Assembly (NCBI RefSeq): GCF_014216315.1
Contig: NZ_CP045702.1
Span: 3,410,001 to 3,474,000 of the forward strand
DNA length: 64,000 nucleotides
DNA from: Streptomyces finlayi
Lineage (GTDB): Bacteria > Actinomycetota > Actinomycetes > Streptomycetales > Streptomycetaceae
Reading direction: 5' to 3'
The notes below the pieces were generated by a model. It saw nothing but the letters and a program-made list of their open reading frames with translations. It did no database searches and was not told the DNA's origin. Shown one piece after another: positions 1 to 8,518 of this stretch. The position numbers and the translations under genes were made by a program. How positions within the stretch are numbered: position 1 is the first letter of the stretch; each line of letters opens with the position of its first letter.

Positions 1-741
1 GTCGACCTCGGCTACGGGGCGGCGCCGTGGACCGCCGTCGAGCTGCTGGAACGCCTGCGCACCGCCGAACCGCGCACGGCGGTGATCGGCGTCGAGATCG
101 ATCCGGAGCGGGTGGCGGCGGCGAAGCCGTACGAACGGGCGGGGCTCGTGTTCGTCCACGGCGGCTTCGAGATTCCGGTCCCGCCGGAAGTCCTGGCGGA
201 GGGTGACGCCACCCGGAGTGGCGGGGCCGCGCGGATTGGCGGGGCCCCGCGGATTGGCGGGGCCGCGCGCCCGTCGCTGATCCGGGCGGCGAACGTGCTG
301 CGGCAGTACGACGAGGGCGAGGTCGCCGGGGTGTGGCGGCGGCTCTGCGCCCGGCTGGCGCCGGACGGGCTGCTCGTCGAGGGCACCTGTGACGAGATCG
401 GGCGCCGGCACGTGTGGGTGGCGCTGGGTCCCGAGGGCCCGCGCACGGTCACGTTCGCGACCCGGCTGGGTTCGCTGGAGCGCCCCTCCGACCTCGCGGA
501 ACGCCTCCCCAAGGCGCTGATCCACCGCAACGTGCCGGGCGAACCCGTCCACGCCTTCCTGCGTGATGCCGACCGGGCCTGGGCGGCGGCCTCCCCGTAC
601 GCCTCGCTGGGGGCCCGGCAGCGCTGGATCGCGACGGCGCGGGCGCTCTCCGCGGACTGGCCGCTGACGGACGGGGAACGACGGTGGCGGCAGGGGGAGA
701 TCACGGTCCGGTGGGATGCCCTGCGGCCCAACTGTTCATGA
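1..741 (+). CDS. SAM-dependent methyltransferase, 5'-truncated by window edge
   Basis: The reading frame is open from base 1 to the TGA at 739-741, so the gene starts upstream. The first residues visible, VDLGYGAAPWTAVELLERLR, resemble motif I of the class I Rossmann methyltransferase fold, followed by an acidic strand end (GVEIDPERV) that would bind the SAM ribose. Further on, ANVLRQY and a GLLVEGTCDE strand fit motifs IV and V. The family assignment is from this pattern, and the substrate is unknown. Around bases 220-270 a short internal DNA repeat encodes ARIGG-APRIGG-AARP, an insertion in the loop after the second motif. Confidence 0.7.
   Translation, partial: VDLGYGAAPWTAVELLERLRTAEPRTAVIGVEIDPERVAAAKPYERAGLVFVHGGFEIPVPPEVLAEGDATRSGGAARIGGAPRIGGAARPSLIRAANVLRQYDEGEVAGVWRRLCARLAPDGLLVEGTCDEIGRRHVWVALGPEGPRTVTFATRLGSLERPSDLAERLPKALIHRNVPGEPVHAFLRDADRAWAAASPYASLGARQRWIATARALSADWPLTDGERRWRQGEITVRWDALRPNCS
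220..270. repeat. In-frame short tandem repeat inside the methyltransferase gene
   Basis: The sequence GCGGATTGGCGGGGCC occurs twice with an 18-base step, preceded by a partial copy. This adds two I-G-G units to the protein without breaking the frame. It is probably a recent slippage event in a surface loop. Confidence 0.6.
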
Positions 742-993
742 AAGGCGGCAGGCGGCAGGCCCATGGGACACCGCGCGGGAACACTGACGGCTCACCGTTC
801 GTCGACACGACGGGGTGTCAGCCGCTTGCTCCTCGGGGCGGGCTCGTGTGATGCGTCAGGTGGTGTCAGCCTCTGTTGCTTTACGGGACGACATGGCACG
901 ATCGCGACGTTGCTCAAAAATTACTGACGGTAAGTCAGATGTCCCTGATCGTAGGCTCTGGCTTGTGTCGCTTCATGCCTGGAGGGGGAGTCC

Positions 994-2055
994 GTGAACC
1001 GACGCCACTGTGCCGCTGCCGCGATCACACTGGTCTGCGCGCTGGCTGTACTGGCCGCGCCGGTCCAGGCGATGGCCGCACCCGTGCCCGAGCCCGCTCC
1101 CACCGCCCCGGCAGCGGGGAAGCGGAGCCTCGAAGAGGTGCGGGAGCAGATCGACACCCTCTACCGCAAGGCGGGCGCGGCCACCGACGCGTACAACCTG
1201 GCCGAGGAGCAGACGGCCAAGCAGTCAGGCGAGATCGTCAAGCTCGCCAAGGCCATCGTGGACGGCCAGGCGAAGATCGCCGAGCTCAAGAACAGGGCGG
1301 GCGCCCAGGCCCGCGAGCAGTACCGCAACGGCGGACTGCCCCCCGGCGCGCAGCTCGTCCTCAGCAACGACCCGCAGCTCTTCCTCGACGGGGTGAACCA
1401 GGTCAGGCAGGGACAGCAGGCGTCCAAGAGCGTCCTGTCCGAACTGACGCGCACCCAGGAGGACTTGGAGACGTACACCAAGGACGCGAGCATCAACTGG
1501 GAGAAGCTCGAAGCCAACCGTCTCCAGCAGGCCAAGGCCAAGAAGAAGATCAACGCCCAGATAGCGGCGGCGAAGAAGCTCGAGTCGCAGCTGGCGAAGG
1601 AGGAGCGGGTCCGGCTCCTCGAGCTGGAGGAGCAGGCGGAGTACAGGGCGCAGAGCGCCTGGCTCGGCTCCGGTGCGATCAGCGAGATCAACCGCGCGGC
1701 GAGCGCGGGCGGCAAGCAGGCCGTGGCGTTCGCGACGGCGCAGATCGGCAAGCCGTACGTGTGGGGAGCCGAGGGCCCCGATTCGTACGACTGCTCGGGG
1801 CTGACGTCCGAGGCGTGGGCGGCGGCGAAGCGTCCGATCCCGCGTACGTCGCAGGAGCAGTGGCGTCTGCTCCCCCGCATCGCCATCCAGGACATGCGCC
1901 CCGGTGACCTGATCATCTACCACGCGGACGCCAGCCACGTCGGGATGTACGTCGGAGACGGCGCGATCGTCCACGCACCGCGCCCCGGGCGGAACGTCAC
2001 GCTGACGGGCGCGGGATCGATGTCGATCCTGGGAGTGGTCCGCCCGGACAAGTAG
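994..2055 (+). CDS. Secreted NlpC/P60 peptidoglycan endopeptidase (C40)
   Basis: A 353-residue exported cell-wall hydrolase. Residues 1-29 are a Sec signal peptide (ITLVCALAVLAAPVQAMA). Residues 44-225 are a long, charged coiled coil typical of RipA/SwlA-like actinobacterial hydrolases. Residues 240-353 are the NlpC/P60 domain with catalytic C267 in SYDCSGL, H315 in ASHVGMY and H327 in IVHAPR. Such enzymes cleave the stem peptide between D-Glu and the diamino acid. The GTG start at 994 is chosen because GGAGGGGG precedes it and the signal peptide follows directly. A small inverted repeat, CTGAC-GGTAA-GTCAG, lies upstream at 924-938. I see no ydaO-type riboswitch. Confidence 0.9.
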   Translation: MNRRHCAAAAITLVCALAVLAAPVQAMAAPVPEPAPTAPAAGKRSLEEVREQIDTLYRKAGAATDAYNLAEEQTAKQSGEIVKLAKAIVDGQAKIAELKNRAGAQAREQYRNGGLPPGAQLVLSNDPQLFLDGVNQVRQGQQASKSVLSELTRTQEDLETYTKDASINWEKLEANRLQQAKAKKKINAQIAAAKKLESQLAKEERVRLLELEEQAEYRAQSAWLGSGAISEINRAASAGGKQAVAFATAQIGKPYVWGAEGPDSYDCSGLTSEAWAAAKRPIPRTSQEQWRLLPRIAIQDMRPGDLIIYHADASHVGMYVGDGAIVHAPRPGRNVTLTGAGSMSILGVVRPDK

Positions 2056-2385
2056 GAGGGCGGTTACGCGGGGCGAGTCACCCGGTGTGTGGGTGGTCCG
2101 CACCGTGAGCCACCCCCCGCCCCGCCCGTGCGGTCACCCCGACGTGAGCCGGGCCACGCGGCGGCATGGGAGACGGGTGATGTTTGTCATGGCCCGTTTC
2201 CCGGTCCCGGGGCGCGCATCTGGCCGGTTCCGTGACAGGAAGCGGCTTATGACTGTGCGTACGACCGAGGCCGAGTACGGTCCGCCATTCCGTTCCGCAG
2301 CCACGGACCGCTATCGTCCCCGTCTGGCGGGTCGTCGATCGTCGTCCCGCCGCGCCCTCGGGGGGAGGGAAGGAAACCCGAACCG
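2056..2385. other. 330-bp intergenic region with no gene recognised
   Basis: It lies between two same-strand genes and presumably carries the promoter of the phosphatase. Short ORFs here have no sensible composition or ribosome-binding sites. The only clear signal is the purine-rich GGGAGGGAAGGAAA before the ATG at 2386. Confidence 0.4.
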
Positions 2386-3693
2386 ATGCCCGTAACCGAA
2401 CCGCAGCGCCGTGCCACACCGGCTGCGGACGCCACCTATGGGGCCGACCTCACCCTCCTGGTGATCGAGGCCGACCCCACGGGCACCTTCGGCGTCCCCG
2501 AGCTGCCGTCCGCCGCCGGGACCCGGGTCCGCGTCCGCACGGCCCGCAACCTCACCGAGGCGGGCCGGCTCCTCACCGACGACGTCGACTGCATCCTGCT
2601 CGACCTGGCCCTTCCCACCGGCTCCGACGAGGCGGACGGCCTCGCCACGCTCAAGCACGTCCTGCGGATCGCCCCTCACCACGCCGTCCTCGCCCTCACC
2701 GCTGAGGACGACGCCGAGCTGGCCGCCGAGGCGGTACGGGTCGGCGCCCAGGACTACCTCTTCCGCGGCGAGCTCGACGGCAGGCTCCTGAGCCGCGCCA
2801 TCCGGTACGCCGTGGAGCGCAAGCGCGCGGACATCGCCCAGCACCAGCTGACCGAGTCCCGGCTGCGCGCCCAGGAGAACGCCCGGCTGGAACGCGGCCT
2901 GCTGCCCACCCCCCTCCTCCAGGGTTCGGACCTGAGCTTCGCCTCCCGCTACCGGCCCGGCCGCAGCCGCGCCCTGCTCGGCGGCGACTTCTACGACACG
3001 GTCCGTACGCCGGACGGCACGGTCCACGCGATGATCGGCGACGTCTGCGGCCACGGCCCGGACGAGGCCGCGCTCGGCGTCGAACTGCGCATCGCCTGGC
3101 GGGCGTTGACACTCGCGGGCCTGTGCGGGGACCAGCTCCTCTCCACGCTCCAGCAGGTCCTTGAGCACGAACGGGAGAGCGAGGAGATCTTCGCGACGCT
3201 CTGCACCGTGGACATCTCGCCCGACGGCCGCCGCGCCGGACTCTGCCTGGCGGGCCACCCCGCACCCCTGATCGCCCGGCAGGGACGTGCGGCGCATCTG
3301 CTTCCGTACGAGGACGGGGGGCCGGCCCTCGGGCTGCTGCCGCGCGCCCGCTGGCCGCGCCGGCAGGTCGAACTCGGCGGCTCGTGGAGCCTGATGATGT
3401 ACACCGACGGACTCATCGAGGGACGCGTCGGCCCGACCGGCACCCAGCGGCTCGGCCAGGACGGCATGGTCGCGATGATCAACCGCCAGCTGGACCAGGG
3501 ACTCCGCGGCGAGGAGCTGCTGGAGGCCGCGGTCACGCAGGTGCGGGAGCTGAACGGCGGCGAACTCACCGACGACGTGGCGGTCCTGCTGCTGGACCGC
3601 GACGAGGAGCTGATACGCCGACGGGGGCGGAGTCTCCCCCGCCCCCGCTCCGGTTCCTCCACGCCCGCGACCACTCGGCGCCCGCCGTCGTAG
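2386..3693 (+). CDS. Receiver domain-PP2C (SpoIIE/RsbU-type) serine phosphatase
   Basis: 435 residues. Residues 22-145 form a response-regulator receiver domain with likely phosphoacceptor D73 in CILLDLALP. A short coiled linker (145-170) leads to a PP2C/SpoIIE phosphatase domain with metal-binding motifs GGDFYD (199-204), GDVCGHGPDEA (218-228), MMYTDGLIEGR and a terminal DDVAVLLL. By family knowledge such proteins dephosphorylate anti-anti-sigma factors in partner-switching pathways, here gated by a histidine kinase. No kinase or anti-sigma gene is adjacent, so the partner is unknown. Confidence 0.9.
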   Translation: MPVTEPQRRATPAADATYGADLTLLVIEADPTGTFGVPELPSAAGTRVRVRTARNLTEAGRLLTDDVDCILLDLALPTGSDEADGLATLKHVLRIAPHHAVLALTAEDDAELAAEAVRVGAQDYLFRGELDGRLLSRAIRYAVERKRADIAQHQLTESRLRAQENARLERGLLPTPLLQGSDLSFASRYRPGRSRALLGGDFYDTVRTPDGTVHAMIGDVCGHGPDEAALGVELRIAWRALTLAGLCGDQLLSTLQQVLEHERESEEIFATLCTVDISPDGRRAGLCLAGHPAPLIARQGRAAHLLPYEDGGPALGLLPRARWPRRQVELGGSWSLMMYTDGLIEGRVGPTGTQRLGQDGMVAMINRQLDQGLRGEELLEAAVTQVRELNGGELTDDVAVLLLDRDEELIRRRGRSLPRPRSGSSTPATTRRPPS

Positions 3694-3707
3694 GGTTCGG
3701 CGCCATA

Positions 3708-3862
3708 CCCTCGTGAGGGCTCAAGCACCGCACCCTCGTGCGGGCTTCGGCACCACCCTCGTGAGGCTCGGCGCCACACCCTCGTGAGGCTCGGCGCCAC
3801 ACCCTCGTGAGGCTCGACACCGCCCTCGTAAGGCTCGACACCGCCCTCGTGAGGGCTCAGCG
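3708..3862. repeat. Seven-copy degenerate tandem repeat between convergent genes
   Basis: The core CCCTCGT begins at 3708, 3733, 3756, 3779, 3802, 3823 and 3844, giving steps of 25, 23, 23, 23, 21 and 21 bases. Units read roughly CCCTCGTGAGGCTCGGCGCC. The array fills the gap between the phosphatase stop and the convergent DUF2516 gene and overlaps the latter's stop codon. Each unit contains an imperfect dyad (CCCTCGTGAGG), so the transcript could fold. Confidence 0.85.
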
Positions 3863-4210
3863 CCCGCCGTTGTAGGGGCCGTACGGCCCGTCGCTGCTGG
3901 ATCCACCGCCGCGGCGTCCGCCGCCACCGCCCGAGATCTGCCGCACGGCGGGCCGCACGTCGACGATGTAGACGATCGTCGCGATGAGTCCGATGATCGG
4001 CAGGAACGACATGATCGGGAAGAGCCAGATCACGACGAACGCGATCGCGAGGATGACCAGCCAGAAGGGCTTGGTCTGCTTGTCGGCCGCGCGGTAGGCG
4101 TCTTCACGCCGGATCATCGCGTCCACCAGAGCGAAACCGCTCAAAAGAACCAGAGCCAAGCTCAAGAGGGACATCAGTCCCGCGAAACCCTGCATCAACA
4201 CAGTGCCCAC
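3857..4210 (-). CDS. DUF2516 family small membrane protein
   Basis: 117 residues with three hydrophobic segments (about 8-29, 50-64 and 67-84) and a Gly/Arg/Ser-rich cytoplasmic tail ending GPYGPYNGGR. This architecture matches the actinobacterial DUF2516 family, whose function is unknown. The GTG at 4210 is used, but the internal ATG at 4195 (MQGFAGL) is equally plausible. It lies third in a minus-strand group behind the XRE regulator and the HbhA-like gene. Confidence 0.75.
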   Translation of the reverse strand: MGTVLMQGFAGLMSLLSLALVLLSGFALVDAMIRREDAYRAADKQTKPFWLVILAIAFVVIWLFPIMSFLPIIGLIATIVYIVDVRPAVRQISGGGGGRRGGGSSSDGPYGPYNGGR

Positions 4211-4351
4211 CGCCTGTCGGACCGGCCATTACGTGGCCACGCTACCGGGAGAACGGCCCGGACATCCCGAGGGTGCCCGGGCCGTGATCCCGCTCTTCGG
4301 TTGTCTGCCGTGCGCCGGCGGACGTTCACCGGCGCGGCGCGTCCCGCCCGG

Positions 4352-4939
4352 TCACTTACCGGCGGGCGGCGTGGCCTTCTTCGCCACCGGCTTGCGCCCG
4401 GGTGCCTTGTCGGCGGGCGCGGGCTTGGCGTCCGACTGCTTCGGCACGGGCTTCGCGGCAGGAGCCGCCTTCGGCTTCGCCTTGGGCTCGGCCTCGACGA
4501 CGGCGGCGATCTCGACGATCTCGTCGGCGGTCTCGCCGCGCCAGGTCCTGACGGTCTGCTCGCCGTGCTCGGCGACCTTCTCGTACGTCTCACGGGCCCT
4601 GACCGCGTACTCGGCGGCCACACCCACGCTGCGCAGCGCCAGGTCCTGAGCGGTCTCGCCGAACTTCTTCAGATCGGTGTCGAACGAGCCGATCACCTCG
4701 GTGACCTTCGCCTGCACGGTGGCCTGCGCCTCCTTGGCCTGCGCGGTCACCTTCTCCTGCACGACCTTGGGGTCACTGTTGCGTACGGCCTCGATGCGCT
4801 CGGGCGCCTCGGCCCGCAGCTGCTCGATCAGCGCCGGAACCTTGCGCGCCTGCTGGACGGCGAGGTCGGCCGTACCGGCGGCGAAGTAGAGGGGGGTGGG
4901 GTCGGTGAGGGTCTTGCGCAGGTCATCGGTGATGGCCAT
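4352..4939 (-). CDS. HbhA-like helical protein with Lys/Pro/Ala tail
   Basis: 195 residues. Residues 1-135 are predicted long amphipathic helix, starting DDLRKTLTDPTPLYFAAGTADLA, which resembles mycobacterial heparin-binding hemagglutinin. Residues 148-195 are a low-complexity K/P/A tail (PKAKPKAAPAAKPVPK) like the HBHA lysine-rich C terminus. In Streptomyces an adhesin role is not established; a membrane- or polyphosphate-interacting role is only a guess. It is 28 bases downstream of the XRE regulator and is probably co-transcribed with it. Confidence 0.7.
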   Translation of the reverse strand: MAITDDLRKTLTDPTPLYFAAGTADLAVQQARKVPALIEQLRAEAPERIEAVRNSDPKVVQEKVTAQAKEAQATVQAKVTEVIGSFDTDLKKFGETAQDLALRSVGVAAEYAVRARETYEKVAEHGEQTVRTWRGETADEIVEIAAVVEAEPKAKPKAAPAAKPVPKQSDAKPAPADKAPGRKPVAKKATPPAGK

Positions 4940-4967
4940 GACTGTGGTCCTCCCGGATCATCAGAAG

Positions 4968-5480
4968 TCAGCTTGAGGGTGTGGTTGCATCACTGCCACC
5001 GGCCGTGCGGGGGCCGCGGGCATCCGTGTCGGTGCCGAAGTCCACTGTGTCGTTCCCGGCACCCCGATCCGCGTCACCGACGTGCCCGGCGACCTTTGTG
5101 TCGCGGAAGCCGGGGCCGGAATCGGTCTCGCCTTCGAACCCGTTCTCCTTGCGGAAGGAGTCGTAGATCTGGAGCAGCACGTTCTTCTGCCGCTCGTTGA
5201 TCGACGGATCGGCCAGAATGACCGCCCGCGTCTCCAGCTCGTCCCGCTCCCGCTCGTCGAGAATCCCGGCCCGCACGTACAGCGTCTCGGCGGAGATCCG
5301 CAGCGCCTTGGCAACCTGCTGCAGCACCTCCGCGCTCGGCTTGCGCAGGCCACGCTCGATCTGGCTGAGATACGGATTGGACACCCCGGCGGCATCGGCG
5401 AGCTGCCGCAGCGAGAGCTGCGCCGTGCGCCGCTGCTCGCGGAGGTACTCACCGAGACTGCCGACGTTGAGTGATGCCAT
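4968..5480 (-). CDS. XRE-family transcriptional regulator
   Basis: 170 residues from the ATG at 5480 (MASLNVGSLGEYLREQRR). The longer frame reaching 5516 is rejected because it would run into the operator-like palindrome. The helix-turn-helix is at residues 24-44 (LRQLADAAGVSNPYLSQIERG), followed by a helical segment and an acidic, probably disordered C terminus with no sensor domain. The first downstream gene is HbhA-like. A perfect inverted repeat at 5507-5534 lies just upstream, so autoregulation is likely. Confidence 0.85.
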   Translation of the reverse strand: MASLNVGSLGEYLREQRRTAQLSLRQLADAAGVSNPYLSQIERGLRKPSAEVLQQVAKALRISAETLYVRAGILDERERDELETRAVILADPSINERQKNVLLQIYDSFRKENGFEGETDSGPGFRDTKVAGHVGDADRGAGNDTVDFGTDTDARGPRTAGGSDATTPSS

Positions 5481-5506
5481 GACTCGATACTGCAACACCC
5501 TTGCTA

Positions 5507-5534
5507 ACTTTTGCAAGCGGGTGCTTGCAAAAGT
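5507..5534. promoter_or_regulatory. Perfect 12-bp inverted repeat, putative XRE operator
   Basis: ACTTTTGCAAGC and its exact complement GCTTGCAAAAGT are separated by GGGT. The centre is 40 bases upstream of the XRE start codon. A 24-base perfect dyad next to a regulator gene is best explained as its own binding site. Confidence 0.75.
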
Positions 5535-5677
5535 GTTCCTACGCCATCGGCAGTGGTGTTGAGCCTGTGACGTGTCTCACTGAAGATGAGCCAGTCTCGG
5601 TCGATCTGAACCATCTGGTCACTCGTCTCAGTCAACCGTGACCATCTGTCGATCTGTCTCGCTCTTCTTGACCCACT

Positions 5678-6650
5678 GCCCGTCTGTCCGGCGTCGACGA
5701 GATGGTCATCTCACTCGCGGCGAAGGGCCTGACCACCGGCGAGGTCCAGGCCCACCTCGCCGAGGTCTACGGCGCCGACGTATCCCGCCAGACGATCTCC
5801 ACGATCACCGACAAGGTCCTCGAAGGCATGGCCGAATGGCAGAACCGGCCCCTCGACGCCGTCTACCCGGTGGTCTTCATCGACGCCATCCACGTGAAGA
5901 TCCGCGACGGCGCGGTCGCCAACCGGCCCATCTACGTCGCCCTGGCGGTCACGGCCGAGGGCCGGCGGGACATCCTGGGGCTGTGGGCCGGCGACGGCGG
6001 CGAGGGCGCCAAGCACTGGATGCACATCCTCACCGAGATCAAGAACCGCGGCGTGAACGACGTCCTCATGCTCGTCTGCGACGGGCTCAAGGGCCTGCCC
6101 GACGCGGTCGAGGCCGTCTGGCCCAAGACGATCGTGCAGACCTGCGTGGTCCACCTGCTGCGGAACTCCTTCCGCTATGCCGCCCGCCAGGACTGGGACG
6201 AGATCGCCAAGCTCCTCAAGCCCGTCTACACCGCGGCGACCGAGGACGCGGCCCTCGAGCGGTTCGCGGAGTTCGCCGACGCGTGGGGCAGGAAGTATCC
6301 GGCGATCGTCCGGCTCTGGGAGAACGCCTGGGAGGAGTTCACTCCGTTCCTGCGCTTCGACACCGAGATCCGCCGCATCGTCTGCACGACGAACGCGATC
6401 GAGTCCGTGAACGCGCGGATCCGACGGGCGGTGAAAGCTCGCGGGCACTTCCCGAACGAGCAGGCCGCCTTGAAGTGCGTCTACATGGCGATCATGTCGC
6501 TGGACCCGACCGGCAAGGGCCAGGCCCGCTGGACCATGCGCTGGAAGGCCGCCCTGAACGCCTTCGACATCACCTTCGACGGTCGACTCTCCGCAGCACG
6601 CCATTAACTCCAACAACCCCAGTTGCACCGTTCGTTTGTTTGACAGACCC
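5678..6650 (+). mobile_element. IS256-family insertion sequence remnant, left end missing
   Basis: Homology to an IS256-type transposase begins near 5678 (RLSGVDEMVIS frame), right after an in-frame TGA at 5669. The right end is recognisable as CACCGTTCG...TTTGACAGACCC, ending at 6650, like other Streptomyces IS256 copies. No matching left terminal repeat is seen. The 5' region (5575-5675) has short repeats, including TGGTCAC and GTGACCA, and may be a scrap of a different element. Confidence 0.75.
5702..6607 (+). pseudogene. IS256-family transposase, N-terminally truncated
   Basis: 301 residues from the first ATG; full IS256 transposases have about 400. The missing part is the N-terminal DNA-binding region. 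The catalytic core is present: FIDAIHVKIRDG (first Asp), LMLVCDGLKGLP (second Asp) and TTNAIESVNARIRRA (Glu). Without the N-terminal domain and left end the copy should not transpose on its own. Confidence 0.85.
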
Positions 6651-6668
6651 GCTCTCCCGAGGTGGTCG

Positions 6669-7211
6669 TCACCACTGCCGGTGCACGGTCGCCTTGCCGC
6701 CGGTCACCAGGCTCGCGGGCGGGACGTCATCGGCCACGACCGCACCGGCGGCGACCACCGCATCACGGCCGATGCTGACGCCGGGAAGGATCGTGGCCCC
6801 CGCACCGATCCACACGTTCTCCGCCACATCGATGGGCGCGCCGCTCAGCCACCCCCGCCGCTCACCCGGATCGACCGGGTGACCGACGGTGATGAACGTG
6901 ACCTTCGGCCCGACCATCACGCGCTCGCCGAGCCGGATGCCGGCGTAGTCCAGGAACGTGCAGTTCTGGTTGATGAAGACGCGTTCCGCGAGGTCCAGGT
7001 GGAGCCCGTGGTCCGTGTAGAAGGGCGGGTAGATCGTGACCCTCGGCGGCAAGGGCCTCCCGAGGATCTGCTCGAACAGCTCCGCCTTGCCCTCTTCGTC
7101 CTCGAAGGGCAGGACGTTCAGACGGGAGGTGAGTTCGGTGGCCCGCAGGACCCTCTGGGCCATGGCCTGGAACTCAGGGCCATGGATGCGCATGAGGCGG
7201 TCGCTGGACAT
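6669..7211 (-). CDS. Maltose/galactoside O-acetyltransferase family protein (left-handed beta-helix)
   Basis: 180 residues from the ATG at 7211 (MSSDRLMRIHGPEF). The C-terminal half shows hexapeptide repeats (VWIGAGATILPGVSIGRDAVVAAGAVV) and the nodulation/maltose acetyltransferase signature around FINQNCTFLD and ITVGHPVDP, where His is the likely catalytic base. The enzyme would transfer acetyl from acetyl-CoA to a sugar hydroxyl. It diverges from the TetR gene at 7251 with only 39 bases between, sharing the palindromic region. Confidence 0.85.
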   Translation of the reverse strand: MSSDRLMRIHGPEFQAMAQRVLRATELTSRLNVLPFEDEEGKAELFEQILGRPLPPRVTIYPPFYTDHGLHLDLAERVFINQNCTFLDYAGIRLGERVMVGPKVTFITVGHPVDPGERRGWLSGAPIDVAENVWIGAGATILPGVSIGRDAVVAAGAVVADDVPPASLVTGGKATVHRQW

Positions 7212-7247
7212 GCCCCGAAGCCTAGGCGGGATCGCTGCTAACATACA

Positions 7248-7259
7248 TACATGCATGTA
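7248..7259. promoter_or_regulatory. Perfect palindrome overlapping the TetR start codon
   Basis: TACATGCATGTA is a perfect 12-base dyad, embedded in alternating ACATACATAC...GTACGTA. It covers the ATG at 7251 and lies between two divergent genes. It is a candidate operator for the TetR regulator controlling itself and the acetyltransferase. Confidence 0.6.
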
Positions 7260-7889
7260 CGTAACCGAGGCCCCCGTTCCAGCCAGGCCGAGCGCAGCAC
7301 GCAGAGCCGCAGCGCACTGCTGGAATCCGCCGCCCGGGGCCTGTCGCGGCACGGCTACGGCAGTCTCGTACTGGCGCAGGTTGCCGGTGACGCCGGGTAC
7401 ACCCGGGGCGCGCTCTACCACCAGTTCAAGGACAAACAGGACCTGACCCTGGCCGCTCTGGAATGGGTCCTCGACACCTGGCAGCAGGAGGTGGGCCGTC
7501 TCGTCGACCAGGAACCGGAGCCCGTGGCGGCGCTGCTGGTCATGGCCCGCGGCCACGCCGTCTTCTGCCGACGCGACTTCGCCCGCATGGCGATCGCGCT
7601 GCGGCTGGAGTTCACCGGGCAGGACCATCCCGTCGGACGCGAGGTGGAGCGGAGCTACGAGGAGCTCGTCACCCAGTGCGTTCAGCTCATCGACGCGGGC
7701 CGCACGGCGGGAGCGATCCCGTCCGGCCCCCCGGCCCGCACACTCGCGCTGGCCTTCGTCGGCGCCCTCGAAGGAACCGTCGTCGCGCTGGCCGGCCACG
7801 CCCCGTACGACGAACTGCTCGCCGAACGCGCCGTCGCCGGAGTGCTCGGACTCGGCCTCGCCGCCCCCGAACGGACGGAGAACCACTGA
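7251..7889 (+). CDS. TetR/AcrR-family regulator
   Basis: 212 residues. The N-terminal helix-turn-helix spans about residues 20-65, with VLAQVAGDAGYTRGALYHQFKDKQDL as the recognition region. The rest is the all-helical ligand and dimer domain. It diverges from the sugar acetyltransferase and overlaps the next gene (ATGA), so it forms an operon with the DUF2867 protein. The ligand is unknown. Confidence 0.88.
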   Translation: MHVRNRGPRSSQAERSTQSRSALLESAARGLSRHGYGSLVLAQVAGDAGYTRGALYHQFKDKQDLTLAALEWVLDTWQQEVGRLVDQEPEPVAALLVMARGHAVFCRRDFARMAIALRLEFTGQDHPVGREVERSYEELVTQCVQLIDAGRTAGAIPSGPPARTLALAFVGALEGTVVALAGHAPYDELLAERAVAGVLGLGLAAPERTENH

Positions 7890-8518
7890 TGAGAGTCCCC
7901 AAGTCCGCGCATACGGACCGGCCCTGGCGCATCCACGGGATCGCCCCGGACTTCCGCGTCGAGGACGTCTGGGCCCTGCCGACACCCGGCGGCCCCGACG
8001 ATCTTCCGCTGTTGGTGGAGTGGTTCGCCAAGGACGACGGCCCGAACCCGTTCTCCGGTGCCGCCCGCGCCCTCTTCGCGGTCCGCCGGTCCCTCGGGAA
8101 GCTGTTCGGCTGGGACAAGGCCGGTTCCGGCGTGGGATCCCGGGTGCCGTCGCTGCGTACCCGGCTGCCGGAGGATCTGCGCGAGGGTCCGCGCGGGCCG
8201 GATCTCCGGTCGATGCCATTCACCTCGGTCTACCTGACGGGCACCGAGTGGACGGCCGAGAGCGCCAACAGGACCGTGCACACCCTGATGCACATCGGCT
8301 GGGTCCCGGACGGTTCCGGCGGCCACAGCGGAAGGATGACCGTGCTCGTGAAACCGAACGGGCTGATCGGAAAGGTCTACATGGCCGCGGTCATGCCGTT
8401 CCGCCATCTGATCGTGTACCCGACGCTGATGCGCATGATCGGGCGCGAGTGGCGGGCCGGCACGCCGGTCCGACGTGTGAACGTGGCGGCATACGAGGAG
8501 CCGAGGAGTTCCAGGTGA
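7889..8518 (+). CDS. DUF2867 domain protein
   Basis: 209 residues starting at the ATG that overlaps the TetR stop codon. DUF2867 proteins often sit behind TetR regulators in actinomycetes; no enzymatic function is established. Visible features are a polar N-terminal half and the block HIGWVPDGSGGHSGRMTVLVKPNG, then YMAAVMPFRHLIVYPTLMRM, the family's SRPBCC-like end. There is no signal peptide. Confidence 0.75.
   Translation: MRVPKSAHTDRPWRIHGIAPDFRVEDVWALPTPGGPDDLPLLVEWFAKDDGPNPFSGAARALFAVRRSLGKLFGWDKAGSGVGSRVPSLRTRLPEDLREGPRGPDLRSMPFTSVYLTGTEWTAESANRTVHTLMHIGWVPDGSGGHSGRMTVLVKPNGLIGKVYMAAVMPFRHLIVYPTLMRMIGREWRAGTPVRRVNVAAYEEPRSSR

Noticed and set aside
742..993. c-di-AMP (ydaO) riboswitch upstream of the NlpC/P60 gene
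   Set aside because: Wall hydrolases often have one, but I could not find the conserved core elements in the 250 bases.
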